NCBI GenBank assembly: GCA_900317745.1
Contig: ONHW01000001.1
Location: 1-64,000, forward strand
DNA from: an uncultured Bacteroidales bacterium
GTDB taxonomy: Bacteria > Bacteroidota > Bacteroidia > Bacteroidales > Paludibacteraceae
Direction: 5' to 3'
DNA length: 64,000 nt
The notes below the pieces were generated by a model, which was given only the letters and a program-made list of their open reading frames with translations, did not search any database and was not told the origin of the DNA. The translations under genes and the position numbers were made by a program. Shown here in pieces: positions 23,795 to 33,316 of this stretch. How positions within the stretch are numbered: the stretch's first letter is position 1; each line of letters begins with the position of its first letter.

Positions 23795-24616
23795 ATGAAA
23801 GAGAAACGGCATTTTTTTCAGTCAGTGACAGGATTTGTCACTACAAATATCCTTATCGCCATTATTGCAGCGATAGTGATATTGGTGTGTGTAACCATGT
23901 GGCTTAGAGATTACACGCTACACGGCAAAGAGGTTACTATACCGAGTGTGATCGGTATGAGTCAGGAGGAAGCAGATATAGTTCTTCGCGGCAATGCTCT
24001 CCATCTGGTAATTGTGGACTCAACGTTTTCCGACAAAGCCCCATTGGGCACCGTAGTGGAGCAAACTCCACCTGCTCTGTCCCATGCCAAACCCGACCGC
24101 CCGGTATATGTTGTTATGAACGCGCGCACGCGCAGAATGATTCCTCTCCCGGAACTGCATGATGTATCATACCGTCAGGCAGACGCAACTTTACGCTCAA
24201 TCGGACTGAAAGTAGGCAATGTGCTGTATGAGCCTTCACTATATCCTGACAACGTGCTGGATATCCGCGACGGCGAAAAGAGTCTTGAGGTTGGTACGCG
24301 TCTGCCTGAAGGCTCGAGTGTAACACTGGTCATCGGTCGCAGACAAGGAAACAAGATGGTAACCGTACCGGCACTATTGGGCATGTCACTCAATCAGGCA
24401 CGAACAACACTCCTGCAAGTCGGGCTGACTATAGGCAGATATACATACGACGTAGAGCCTACGCCGGAGACGCTGGATCGTTATATCATTTATCAGCAAT
24501 CACCTGCTGAAGGAGTTACGCTACAAGAAGGATCTACGGTAAATATCATGCTCTCTACCGATTTGGAGCGCGCTATAACAACAGATACACCGCAAAACGA
24601 AGAGAATTTCTTCTAA
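23795..24616 (+). CDS. PASTA domain membrane protein
   Basis: A 273-residue single-pass protein: short cytoplasmic N-terminus, one helix at about 15-40, then three extracytoplasmic PASTA repeats (VTIPSVIGMSQEEAD; IPLPELHDVSYRQAD; VTVPALLGMSLNQAR), and an acidic tail. PASTA modules bind uncrosslinked peptidoglycan or stem peptides. Here they occur without a kinase or transpeptidase, which is common for the gene preceding rluD in Bacteroidetes. The ftsI product encoded at 42-44 kb has no PASTA repeat, so this protein might act in its place, though that is only inference. Start ATG at 23795; rluD follows after six bases. Confidence 0.9.
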   Translation: MKEKRHFFQSVTGFVTTNILIAIIAAIVILVCVTMWLRDYTLHGKEVTIPSVIGMSQEEADIVLRGNALHLVIVDSTFSDKAPLGTVVEQTPPALSHAKPDRPVYVVMNARTRRMIPLPELHDVSYRQADATLRSIGLKVGNVLYEPSLYPDNVLDIRDGEKSLEVGTRLPEGSSVTLVIGRRQGNKMVTVPALLGMSLNQARTTLLQVGLTIGRYTYDVEPTPETLDRYIIYQQSPAEGVTLQEGSTVNIMLSTDLERAITTDTPQNEENFF

Positions 24617-24622
24617 ACACAC

Positions 24623-25705
24623 ATGCAGAATCCCGTTGACACCGATAGCATGGTTATGCTCGGAAATACCGATTCTTTCGACAATCAAGACGAGCTGTTT
24701 GTTCGTTTTGAATGCACGGTAGATAAAGGGCAAGCACCTGTACGCATTGACAAATATCTTGCCGAGCACATACCCGGCACGTCGCGCAGCCGCATTCAGG
24801 CAGCAGCAGACACCGGTCAAGTGCTGGCTAACGGCAAGGTGGTGAACAGCAGTTACAAAGTCAAACCCGGTGAAACGATACAGGTATTACTCAATCACGA
24901 GCCACACGACTTTACCATCACACCCGAGCCTATTCCGCTGGATATAGTGTATGAAGACGAAGACCTGCTTGTGGTTAACAAACCCGCAGGACTGGTAGTA
25001 CACCCGGGACACGGCAACTACGAGCACACCCTGCTGCATGCCCTGGCGTATCACTTCCAGCAAACAGGAGCAGTATTGGACATCAACAATCCGGACATCG
25101 GTCTTGTGCATCGCATTGACAAAGATACCTCAGGCCTGCTTCTGATAGCCAAAACAGCAGAAGCCAAAACGAAATTAGGATTGCAGTTCTTCAACCACAC
25201 AACTGAACGTACATACAATGCACTGGTATGGGGTACTTTTGATGAAGATGAAGGCACAATTGACGGAGCTTTGGCACGCGACACACGAGACAGAACGATT
25301 TATCGCGTATGGTCGCTCGAGGATAATCCGCTTGCCAAGACGGCTGTCACCCATTATCGCGTATTGGAACGCTACCCGTACGTCACATTGGTTGAATGCC
25401 GATTAGAGACAGGGCGCACTCATCAGATACGCGTACACATGGCGCACATAGGACACCCATTGTTTGCCGACGAAAAATACGGTGGTACCGTTATCCGCAA
25501 AGGATTGCGCACGCAGAAATATGCACAATATATCAACAACTGCTTTGCGTTGTGTCCGCGACAGGTGCTGCACGCCAAGACTTTGGGATTTGTCCATCCG
25601 CGTACGGGCGAACATCTGCACTTTGACAGTGATTGGGCACCTGACTTTGCGGCAGTGATTGACAAGTGGCGCAACTATCAGATGAACACGCTGAATACAG
25701 ACTAA
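24623..25705 (+). CDS. rluD: 23S rRNA pseudouridine synthase RluD-type
   Basis: A 360-residue enzyme with an N-terminal S4 RNA-binding domain (about 38-90, RIDKYLAEHIPGTSRSRIQ) and an RluA/RluD catalytic domain with the HRIDKDTSG motif (catalytic Asp166). It converts uridines in helix 69 of 23S rRNA. It carries about 25 extra residues before the S4 domain, rich in acidic residues, which is ordinary in this group. Cotranscribed with the PASTA gene. Confidence 0.93.
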   Translation: MQNPVDTDSMVMLGNTDSFDNQDELFVRFECTVDKGQAPVRIDKYLAEHIPGTSRSRIQAAADTGQVLANGKVVNSSYKVKPGETIQVLLNHEPHDFTITPEPIPLDIVYEDEDLLVVNKPAGLVVHPGHGNYEHTLLHALAYHFQQTGAVLDINNPDIGLVHRIDKDTSGLLLIAKTAEAKTKLGLQFFNHTTERTYNALVWGTFDEDEGTIDGALARDTRDRTIYRVWSLEDNPLAKTAVTHYRVLERYPYVTLVECRLETGRTHQIRVHMAHIGHPLFADEKYGGTVIRKGLRTQKYAQYINNCFALCPRQVLHAKTLGFVHPRTGEHLHFDSDWAPDFAAVIDKWRNYQMNTLNTD

Positions 25706-25762
25706 CCGGGCAACCGACCTTCAATAATTATATCGTTTAACAATTATCAATCAACATTCAAT

Positions 25763-27301
25763 ATGAATACCATCGTATGGGCTGACGACGAGATTGATTT
25801 GCTCAAGCCGTATATAATCTATTTATCCAACAAAGGTTACGAGATCATCCCTGCCATGAGCGGACAGGATGCTATTGATGCGTGCAAGCAACACATGGTA
25901 GATATAGTATTTCTGGATGAACAGATGCCGGGACTCTCAGGCATAGAGACTCTGCAGATTCTCAAGCAGGAACACCCCGAACTGCCGGTTGTGATGATTA
26001 CCAAATCAGAAGAGGAACAAATTATGGAGCAGGCAATAGGTCAACAGATAGCCGACTACCTGATTAAGCCTGTCAATCCCAGCCAGATACTGCTGTGCCT
26101 GAAGAAACATGTTCACAGCAAACAGATTGTAGAGGAGCACACCAACGCCAACTATCGGCAGGAGTTCTCGGATATAACCTATATGATTAACACTGCCCGT
26201 ACGTTTGATGAGTTTGCCGCCATTGAGCGCACGCTCACGCAATGGGAGCTGAAACTGCAGGACGCCAACTCATCCATGTCAGAGTTACTATCCATGCAAC
26301 GCAAGGAGGCTAATGCGGCATTTGCCAAGTTCATCCGCCAGAACTACGAGCAGTGGTTTGAGCATCCTGAATCGCGCCCGATGATCAGTACAGAGGTATT
26401 CCGCAAGACTGTTTTCCCGCTACTGGATCAGGGCAAAAAAGTGTTTGTCGTAGTAATTGACAATTTCCGGTACTCGCAGTGGAAAATTATCCAGCCGCTG
26501 TTGGCTGAGTTCTTCTCTGTAAAGGAAGAGCAACTCTATTCCGCTATTCTGCCAACCGCAACGCAATACGCACGCAATGCCATCTTTGCCGGGCTGATGC
26601 CTCTGCAAATCAAGCAACAGTTCCCAGAGTATTGGGTAGAAGAAGGCGATGAGGATACCAAGAACAAGTTTGAGCGTGAACTGGTAGGAACAATGATACA
26701 TCGATTCCGCAGACACGATGAGTACACCTATTACAAAATTAACGAATCAGACTTCTGCGAAAAGATCAACCGCCAACTCAAATCACTAACAACGCCTCTA
26801 AATATTGCGGTTATTAACTTTATAGACATGTTATCCCATTCGCGCACCGACTCCAAGATGATGCGCGAGTTGGCGCCGGATGAGGCGGCATATCACAGTC
26901 TTACTCTCTCATGGTTCAGGCATTCACCTATTCTGGAATTTTTCCGTCAGGTCGCAATATTGGGTTACGAAGTTATTCTAACCACGGACCATGGCACCAT
27001 ACGAGTGGCTGATCCGGTACAAATCATTGCAGATAAAAACACAAACACGAATCTCAGGTATAAAGTCGGGAAATCCTTATCGTTCCAGAACAGGAACATC
27101 TTTGAGATCACCAAACCGGAGAAAGTCGGTCTGCCTGCTCCGAACCTGAGCAGTACGTATGCTTTTTGTACGGGTACTGATTTCTTCGGATACCCGAATA
27201 ACTTCAATTATTATGCCCAATACTACCGCGACACATTCCAGCACGGTGGCATATCGATGGAGGAGATGATTATTCCGTTGGTACATCTTCTGCCCAAATG
27301 A
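25763..27301 (+). CDS. porX: PorX: response regulator with PglZ phosphatase domain
   Basis: A 512-residue protein. Residues 1-120 are a receiver domain with acidic pair D8/D9, phosphoacceptor D52 (VFLDEQMPG) and K80; 160-512 is a PglZ-type alkaline-phosphatase-like domain (VVIDNFRYSQW, TTDHGTIRV, with metal ligands). This is the architecture of PorX, which with PorY controls type IX secretion genes and, as a nucleotide phosphodiesterase, acts in signalling in Bacteroidetes. There is no DNA-binding domain. The sensor PorY is not nearby. Start ATG at 25763. Confidence 0.93.
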   Translation: MNTIVWADDEIDLLKPYIIYLSNKGYEIIPAMSGQDAIDACKQHMVDIVFLDEQMPGLSGIETLQILKQEHPELPVVMITKSEEEQIMEQAIGQQIADYLIKPVNPSQILLCLKKHVHSKQIVEEHTNANYRQEFSDITYMINTARTFDEFAAIERTLTQWELKLQDANSSMSELLSMQRKEANAAFAKFIRQNYEQWFEHPESRPMISTEVFRKTVFPLLDQGKKVFVVVIDNFRYSQWKIIQPLLAEFFSVKEEQLYSAILPTATQYARNAIFAGLMPLQIKQQFPEYWVEEGDEDTKNKFERELVGTMIHRFRRHDEYTYYKINESDFCEKINRQLKSLTTPLNIAVINFIDMLSHSRTDSKMMRELAPDEAAYHSLTLSWFRHSPILEFFRQVAILGYEVILTTDHGTIRVADPVQIIADKNTNTNLRYKVGKSLSFQNRNIFEITKPEKVGLPAPNLSSTYAFCTGTDFFGYPNNFNYYAQYYRDTFQHGGISMEEMIIPLVHLLPK

Positions 27302-27312
27302 TGTAAAAAAGA

Positions 27313-28365
27313 GTGATACTTGTTCTGCTACATATTCTGATAAGCGCAGCTCTGCTGACTGCAGTGCTGTCAGTCTTTCTGCCGGCTTCCGCTCTGCCTG
27401 TACCGGCATGGCTCGGACTGGCATTTGAATGGTTGCTGGCAGCAGAACTGGCACTCGGTTTTGTCCTGCTGTGCACAAGACACCGTCGCTGGTCATGGCT
27501 GACACTTGCTGTACTAATAATAGCCATTGCGCCTATCAGTTACACGGTTTCTCACAAAGCGTTGTTCTTTCCGAAGCAAGAGAATCAGCACTCTTTCACG
27601 CTGATGAGTTACAATACGCACCTGATGGGCGAAGGACTGAAACCCAAGCAGAACAGAGTTATTCAATACATCCTGCGTACTCAGCCTGATGTTGTTTGTC
27701 TGCAAGAAGTACAAGTAACCAAATCTGACAATTACCTTACCTTGCCTGAACTACGCGAGGCACTTAAGGTTTATCCGTACACGTATTTTGACTTCAAGAT
27801 TTACAACTCCAAACGGCAATACGGCAATGCCGTGTTCAGCAGATATCCGTTAGTAGGCAAACATACACTTCACTATGAGTCCAGAGGTAATATAACCTCA
27901 GTGTGCGATTTGGTTTTGCCGTCTGATACAATACGACTCTATATCAATCATCTTGAGTCCAACCGGGTATCACTGGGTTCGCTTGCACCATCGCTGTCTG
28001 AAGCGGAAAAAGCGATGCAAGAGTTATCCTACACATCTGACAGGCTTGAGAAAGCTTCAGAACTTCGCATTCGTCAGGCTAAAACATTACACGACGATGT
28101 GACACGCTCGCCACATCCGATTTTGGTAGTAGGAGATATGAATACTACACCGGTATCCTATACGTATCGGATTCTGCAAAAAGGTTTGCGGGACGCATTC
28201 CTCGAGTCATCGAACGGACAGATCGGTCACACTTTTGCCAAGCGAGGTTTAGGCGTGCGGATTGATTATATTCTGCACTCCAAGCAGTTGTCCGCTTCAG
28301 ACTTCGATATTCCTCATGTCGATTATTCCGACCACTACCCCATTACAACGACCATTCATTATTGA
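27313..28365 (+). CDS. EEP family hydrolase with N-terminal membrane helices
   Basis: A 350-residue protein: three membrane helices (about 3-25, 35-55, 62-80) followed by a periplasmic EEP domain with SYNTHLMG, CLQEVQV (metal Glu), INHLESN, VGDMNTTP and DHYPITTT. The GTG at 27313 is the first usable start, since no ATG appears before the catalytic domain. The gene follows porX by 11 bp and probably shares its transcript. Substrate could be a nucleic acid or lipid phosphodiester; unresolved. Confidence 0.85.
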   Translation: MILVLLHILISAALLTAVLSVFLPASALPVPAWLGLAFEWLLAAELALGFVLLCTRHRRWSWLTLAVLIIAIAPISYTVSHKALFFPKQENQHSFTLMSYNTHLMGEGLKPKQNRVIQYILRTQPDVVCLQEVQVTKSDNYLTLPELREALKVYPYTYFDFKIYNSKRQYGNAVFSRYPLVGKHTLHYESRGNITSVCDLVLPSDTIRLYINHLESNRVSLGSLAPSLSEAEKAMQELSYTSDRLEKASELRIRQAKTLHDDVTRSPHPILVVGDMNTTPVSYTYRILQKGLRDAFLESSNGQIGHTFAKRGLGVRIDYILHSKQLSASDFDIPHVDYSDHYPITTTIHY

Positions 28366-28369
28366 CGGT

Positions 28370-29632
28370 TTAGTCCAATTGAAAATTCGGGACATCATCG
28401 TAGGAGTCAGCGCGTGATTGCTCAATCTGCGCCTGCATCTCATTTTGCTCGCGGCTGACGCACATCAGTATCGCAAAGTACAAGCTTGTCACCAGAACAG
28501 ACGTTCCGCCCCAAGAGACCATCGGCAACGGTTGTCCTGTAACCGGTCCCATGCCGACAGCCACAGCCATGGAAATAAACGCCTGCGTCGTAAGCATCAG
28601 TGCCAATCCCATAACCATGAGCATAGCGCCGTAATCGGCATACTTCGAAGATGTGTAACACGCTCGGAAAAGAATAATCAAGTACAATGCTATCAGCACT
28701 ATCGCGCCAAACAAACCAGTTTCCTCCACTATGATTGAAAAGATATAATCGGCAAAGGCCAACGGTAGGAAGTTACGTTCGACACTGTTTCCCGGCAATA
28801 CGCCTAACGGCGAAGCACCGCCACGAGCAACAGCCAGCGTAGCATGGCTGCGCTGATAATTGTCATCCGTGATAACAGGTACATCCGATTCACCGTTTCC
28901 TTTGTCTGCAATGAAATCATCCACACGCCCGACCCAGGTAATGGCACGTTTGAACGGACCGGTCAGTTTGCGCCCTGCACGGACATAACCGAACTCTACG
29001 ATAAAGTAGCCCATTACCAGAACGGCAACGGCTATACCGACTGTTGTACCGAGATACTTGAACGGAACACGTGCCAAGAACCACATAAGCAGCACAACAC
29101 CGGCCATCAGTACGGCTGTTGACAGGTTGCTGAGCAAGACGGGAAAAATTACCAATGCCGCCAGACCAAGCGTTTTGTAGAACGCGCGCACCAGTTCTTC
29201 TTCGGTATGTGCACAAGACAAACGGTCGGCGACGACAATTATCAGTCCCAGTTTGGCAAGTTCGGACGGCTGGAAGCCGATGCCGAAAATCTTAAACCAC
29301 CGTTCTGCATCATTGGCGCTGCTGACAAACGGACTATTCGGGATAAGCATCAGGTACAAGCAAACGACTGCGAGCCAATACAACACGAATCCGGCTTTGC
29401 GGGCAAGACTTGACGGAAAGATCTGTGCTACAAAACAAAACGCCACACCAATAAGTATAAACCTAAGATTGTGCCAGACCGGCACAAAGAAGTTGTCCGC
29501 CTTGAATGCCAGCGTGCTGGAGGCAGAAAACAACTCAATGACGGCAAACACTATCAGAAAGATAAGAACAGTCCAATAGGTTTTGTCAATATACTTGAGT
29601 TTCTTTTTGATCAATTCCAGATTTTTTTCCAT
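28370..29632 (-). CDS. ftsW: Septal peptidoglycan polymerase FtsW
   Basis: A 420-residue SEDS protein with about ten helices that polymerises lipid II at the division site with its partner FtsI. The motifs WFKIFGIGFQPSELAKLG, GQP-LPMVSWGGTS and the acidic loop residue region (VPVITDDNYQRSHA) are typical. It lies in dcw order after murD (43 bp gap) but murG, which normally follows, is missing here: the next gene is on the other strand. Start ATG at 29632. Confidence 0.92.
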   Translation of the reverse strand: MEKNLELIKKKLKYIDKTYWTVLIFLIVFAVIELFSASSTLAFKADNFFVPVWHNLRFILIGVAFCFVAQIFPSSLARKAGFVLYWLAVVCLYLMLIPNSPFVSSANDAERWFKIFGIGFQPSELAKLGLIIVVADRLSCAHTEEELVRAFYKTLGLAALVIFPVLLSNLSTAVLMAGVVLLMWFLARVPFKYLGTTVGIAVAVLVMGYFIVEFGYVRAGRKLTGPFKRAITWVGRVDDFIADKGNGESDVPVITDDNYQRSHATLAVARGGASPLGVLPGNSVERNFLPLAFADYIFSIIVEETGLFGAIVLIALYLIILFRACYTSSKYADYGAMLMVMGLALMLTTQAFISMAVAVGMGPVTGQPLPMVSWGGTSVLVTSLYFAILMCVSREQNEMQAQIEQSRADSYDDVPNFQLD

Positions 29633-29675
29633 GTGGCGTATTGTTTACGTGAGGTTTGCGTTAGTTTGATTCGGA

Positions 29676-31055
29676 CTACAGATTGCGCACGGCAGCCATG
29701 AACTGTTCACCGCGGTCCTCGTAGGACTTGAACAGGTCGAATGATGCGCAACAAGGCGACAGCAGCACCGTGTCGCCATTGCGGGCAGCATTGTAACATG
29801 CGCGAACAGCATCGGCGAGAGTGTTGGTGTCAATATAACGCTTGCTGTCATCCGAATATTGTTCTTCTATAGCAGCAGGTTTGTAGCCGAGGGCAGAGAA
29901 GTGCTCAATGAGTTTTTCGTTGTGCAAGCCCATGAACACGAGCGTGTGGCACTTGTCGAGCACCAGTTGGTCAATCTCGCTATAATCATTGCCTTTGTCT
30001 TTGCCGCCAAGGATAAGAACCGTCGGAGTGGTCATTGCTTCCAAAGCGTACCAGCAGGAGTTGACGTTCGTAGCCTTGCTGTCGTTGATCCAGCGTACGC
30101 CACGAACGGTTGCCACGTATTGCAGGCGATGTTCAACACCGGCAAAAGTTGTCAGGCTCTCAAGGATAACGTCGTTATTGATGTTCAGCAGTTGTGCCGT
30201 GATAGCCGCAGCCATAGAGTTGTACTGGTTGTGCTTGCCTTTGAGTGAGAGCTGTTCGGCAGGAAGTTCCAGCGGTTGGCGTGCGGCAACAACCATCTTT
30301 CCGTCACTGACATAAGCAACATTCTTCTCCTGTTGCTCGCCGAAGGGATAAAGCGTAGCAGTCGGACGGAGTTTATTGATTTCTCGGTCAATCACCGGAT
30401 CACCGCTCCAATAGATGAACGCATCTTCGCTACGTTGGTTACGCGTAATGCGCATCTTGGCGTTGATATAGTTCTGGAACTCAAAGTTGTAGCGGTCCAA
30501 GTGGTCGGGTGTGATATTGAGCAGAATAGCAATGTCTGCACGGAAATCGTACATATTATCCAACTGGAACGAACTGAGTTCAATCACATAGTACGCATGA
30601 TCCTGTTGCGCCACTTGCAGAGCGAGGGAGTTGCCGATGTTTCCCGCCAAACCGACATCCAGTCCGGCGCGGCGTAACATGTCGTAGATGAGCGAGGTGG
30701 TGGTGGTTTTGCCGTTCGAACCGGTTATACAGATCATCTTCGCGTCGGTGTAACGTGCAGCAAACTCAATCTCCGAGATGATCGGAGTACCTTGCTCGAT
30801 GAGCGCTTTCACCATTGGCGCAGTGTCAGGTATGCCGGGTGACTTAACTACTTCGTCTGCGTTCAGGATAAGTTCAGCAGAGTGTTTGCCACTCTCATAC
30901 GGGATACCATACTGCTCAAGCAATGCCGCATAGCGAGGCTTGATTTCACCCATATCGCTGACGAACACATTGTATCCTTTTTCTTTTGCGAGTATTGCAG
31001 CACCTACGCCGCTTTCGCCTGCACCGAGTGCAACAAGCCGTTGTTTGTTTTCCAT
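29676..31055 (-). CDS. murD: UDP-N-acetylmuramoylalanine-D-glutamate ligase
   Basis: A 459-residue cytoplasmic ligase that adds D-glutamate to UDP-MurNAc-L-Ala. N-terminal Rossmann part (VALGAGESGVGAA), ATP-binding ITGSNGKTTTTS, and NITPDHLDRY and DDSKATNVNS motifs are all intact. The start MENKQRL at 31055 matches the usual N-terminus; an ATG 15 bases upstream (31070) is possible. In normal dcw order mraY precedes murD; here the two-gene ABC exporter is inserted between them. Confidence 0.94.
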   Translation of the reverse strand: MENKQRLVALGAGESGVGAAILAKEKGYNVFVSDMGEIKPRYAALLEQYGIPYESGKHSAELILNADEVVKSPGIPDTAPMVKALIEQGTPIISEIEFAARYTDAKMICITGSNGKTTTTSLIYDMLRRAGLDVGLAGNIGNSLALQVAQQDHAYYVIELSSFQLDNMYDFRADIAILLNITPDHLDRYNFEFQNYINAKMRITRNQRSEDAFIYWSGDPVIDREINKLRPTATLYPFGEQQEKNVAYVSDGKMVVAARQPLELPAEQLSLKGKHNQYNSMAAAITAQLLNINNDVILESLTTFAGVEHRLQYVATVRGVRWINDSKATNVNSCWYALEAMTTPTVLILGGKDKGNDYSEIDQLVLDKCHTLVFMGLHNEKLIEHFSALGYKPAAIEEQYSDDSKRYIDTNTLADAVRACYNAARNGDTVLLSPCCASFDLFKSYEDRGEQFMAAVRNL

Positions 31056-31102
31056 TTTATCAGTTATCATCTTTATCGTTTATCAATTATCGTTATGGGC
31101 AG

Positions 31103-32404
31103 TTAGTTGTATCTTGCCCATTTCCATATTTCTTTCCAAGTAGGCGTCTTACCATACATCAGTATGCCTGTGCGGTATATCTTGCCAGACAGCCATGTTG
31201 TGCCGACGAATGAGAGATAGAGGATTATTAGTGAAAGAACAATCTCCCACCAGGCAACCTCGAATGGCAGTCTTACAAGCATGACGATGGGCGAGGTGAA
31301 CGGAATGAGTGAGCACCAGAACGCCAGCGAACTATCAGGATTGTTGGTAGCATAGATAGCTACGAAGATGCCTAGTATGATTGGTATGGTGATTGGTATA
31401 GTGAACTGCTGTGAATCCGTCTGATTATCCACCGCTGCCCCTACTGCTGCAAACATCGAGGCGTAGAGCAGGTAACCGCCAATAAAGTACAAGACAAACA
31501 GCACAATAATCTTCATTAAATTGATTCCCATGAGCGTTGTGACTATCTCCTGAAACTCATTGTTCTGCTGCATAGCGGACAGTTGTGCCACCGCCTCGGC
31601 GGACGACATCTGCGTTTCCGGCATGAATGCGGGCAGGATATACGCCATCGTTATGCCGCCAATGAGTACCCATATAGCAAACTGTGTCAGTCCGACCAGT
31701 GCTATGCCGATGATCTTGCCCATCATCAGTTCGAACGGGCGCACGGAGGAGATGAGAACTTCCATGATACGGTTGGTCTTCTCCTGCACCACGCCCTGCA
31801 TCACCATACCGCCGTATGTGAAGATGAATATATATATGAGCAATGCTGAGAGCAAGCCGAACATCTCGGCGATGCTTGATGAAGTGAGGTGCTCGGAGCC
31901 GTTTTTGTCCCACTTGACAGTTGTTATCTTGACACGCTGGGTAGATTCGGCAATAATCTCACTGAGGTTAGGGATTCCGTAGGAGTCTATCCGCTTTTGG
32001 TTGACGTACTCACTTAATTGCTTGCGCAAGTCGAGCATCAACTCGCTGTTCGGCTGCCGGTCAGAGTAGTAGCAGGCGGTCTGCAGGCTGTCAGTGAGGT
32101 CGCCTGTGATGTACAAGAACCCCGTGACTTCACTATGCTGTTTACGAGCTTGCTGCAGGTCATCATCAACGAAGATGAACTTGCAGTCGTCCCTATCGGT
32201 AAATGCTTCCCGATAGAGTCCCGAGCGATCAATGACGGCAATGGTTTTTACTGAACTGTCGCTACCTATGTTCATAATCAGCGCAGGCAGGACAAGCACT
32301 ACGACGAACAGGATCGGAGTAAGCAGCGTGAAAATAATAAAGCTCTTCTTGGTCACGCGCATGTAGTATTCGTTACTGATGATCAGTGCTATCTTATTGC
32401 TCAT
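31103..32404 (-). CDS. ABC exporter permease (NatB/ABC-2 type)
   Basis: A 433-residue membrane protein. One N-terminal helix (about 22-44), an extracytoplasmic domain of about 130 residues, then five or six helices, with the conserved QGVVQEKTNRIMEVLISSV stretch and SSAEAVAQ. This is the NatB-like ABC-2 permease, which may export sodium or an unknown small compound. It overlaps the ATPase gene by four bases (32401-32404) and the pair sits between mraY and murD. Start ATG at 32404. Confidence 0.88.
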   Translation of the reverse strand: MSNKIALIISNEYYMRVTKKSFIIFTLLTPILFVVVLVLPALIMNIGSDSSVKTIAVIDRSGLYREAFTDRDDCKFIFVDDDLQQARKQHSEVTGFLYITGDLTDSLQTACYYSDRQPNSELMLDLRKQLSEYVNQKRIDSYGIPNLSEIIAESTQRVKITTVKWDKNGSEHLTSSSIAEMFGLLSALLIYIFIFTYGGMVMQGVVQEKTNRIMEVLISSVRPFELMMGKIIGIALVGLTQFAIWVLIGGITMAYILPAFMPETQMSSAEAVAQLSAMQQNNEFQEIVTTLMGINLMKIIVLFVLYFIGGYLLYASMFAAVGAAVDNQTDSQQFTIPITIPIILGIFVAIYATNNPDSSLAFWCSLIPFTSPIVMLVRLPFEVAWWEIVLSLIILYLSFVGTTWLSGKIYRTGILMYGKTPTWKEIWKWARYN

Positions 32405-33249
32405 GATTGTACGGTTTGGATAAAAATTTCGTTCATGGTGGGCAATACTTCCTCAAAGGCTACTATTTCCCCTTGCTCTGCTAAACGCTGCAAGAGTGCG
32501 TTGTTGCTCTCACCGGGCAGTTTTTGTACGTTCTGTTCCACCTGTTCGCCGTCGATGGTACGTACGACGCGGTAGATGCCTTTGCGGTGCTGCTGCCTGA
32601 TTTGCTGCACATCGCCTTGCAGGACAGCACGGCCGTTGTTGATGAGGGTGATTCGGTTGCACATCGCCTCTACAGACTCCATGTTGTGTGTTGAGAGAAT
32701 AACAGTCGTGCCCTCGCGGTTGAGACGCAATATCTCCTGTCGGATGATATCGGCATTGACGGGATCGAATCCACTGAACGGCTCGTCAAGGATAAGCAAC
32801 TTCGGGCTGTGGATGACTGTAGCGATGAACTGAACTTTCTGTGCCATGCCTTTGCTGAGTTCCTCAATCTTCTTGAACCGCCAGGATTCTATATCCAATC
32901 GCTTGAACCATAGATTCATCTGTTCGCGAGCCTGCAAGTCAGAAAGACCTTTAAGACGGGCAAGATAGCGCACATGTTCGCCGACGCGCATATCCTTGTA
33001 TAATCCGCGTTCCTCAGGCAGGTAACCGATTTGTGCGGCGTTTTCCAGACTTATAGGTTGCCCGTCAAGCAGTGCTTCGCCGCTATCGGGTGCAGTGATG
33101 CCGTTGATGATACGTATGAGGGTGGTTTTACCTGCACCATTTGGTCCAAGCAGCCCATAGATAATCCCGTCCGGCACTTGCAGCGAGATGCCGTCCAAGG
33201 CGCGTTTCTGTCCGAAGGATTTGCTTATTTTGTTGATTAGTAACATCAT
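32401..33249 (-). CDS. ABC transporter ATP-binding protein (NatA type)
   Basis: A 282-residue ATPase with Walker A GPNGAGKTT, Q-loop YLPEERGLYKDM, signature ELSKGMAQKVQF, Walker B LLILDEPFSGFD and the switch His (LSTHNM). It has a C-terminal extension of about 75 residues typical of NatA-like exporters. Drives the permease encoded immediately downstream. Two adjacent ATGs at 33244-33249 can serve as start. Confidence 0.92.
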   Translation of the reverse strand: MMLLINKISKSFGQKRALDGISLQVPDGIIYGLLGPNGAGKTTLIRIINGITAPDSGEALLDGQPISLENAAQIGYLPEERGLYKDMRVGEHVRYLARLKGLSDLQAREQMNLWFKRLDIESWRFKKIEELSKGMAQKVQFIATVIHSPKLLILDEPFSGFDPVNADIIRQEILRLNREGTTVILSTHNMESVEAMCNRITLINNGRAVLQGDVQQIRQQHRKGIYRVVRTIDGEQVEQNVQKLPGESNNALLQRLAEQGEIVAFEEVLPTMNEIFIQTVQS

Positions 33250-33316
33250 TTTGCTTATTATCTTGTTATCATAGCACCGTCATGCCGATTGGGATATTTG
33301 TCCTCTGCGGACATGA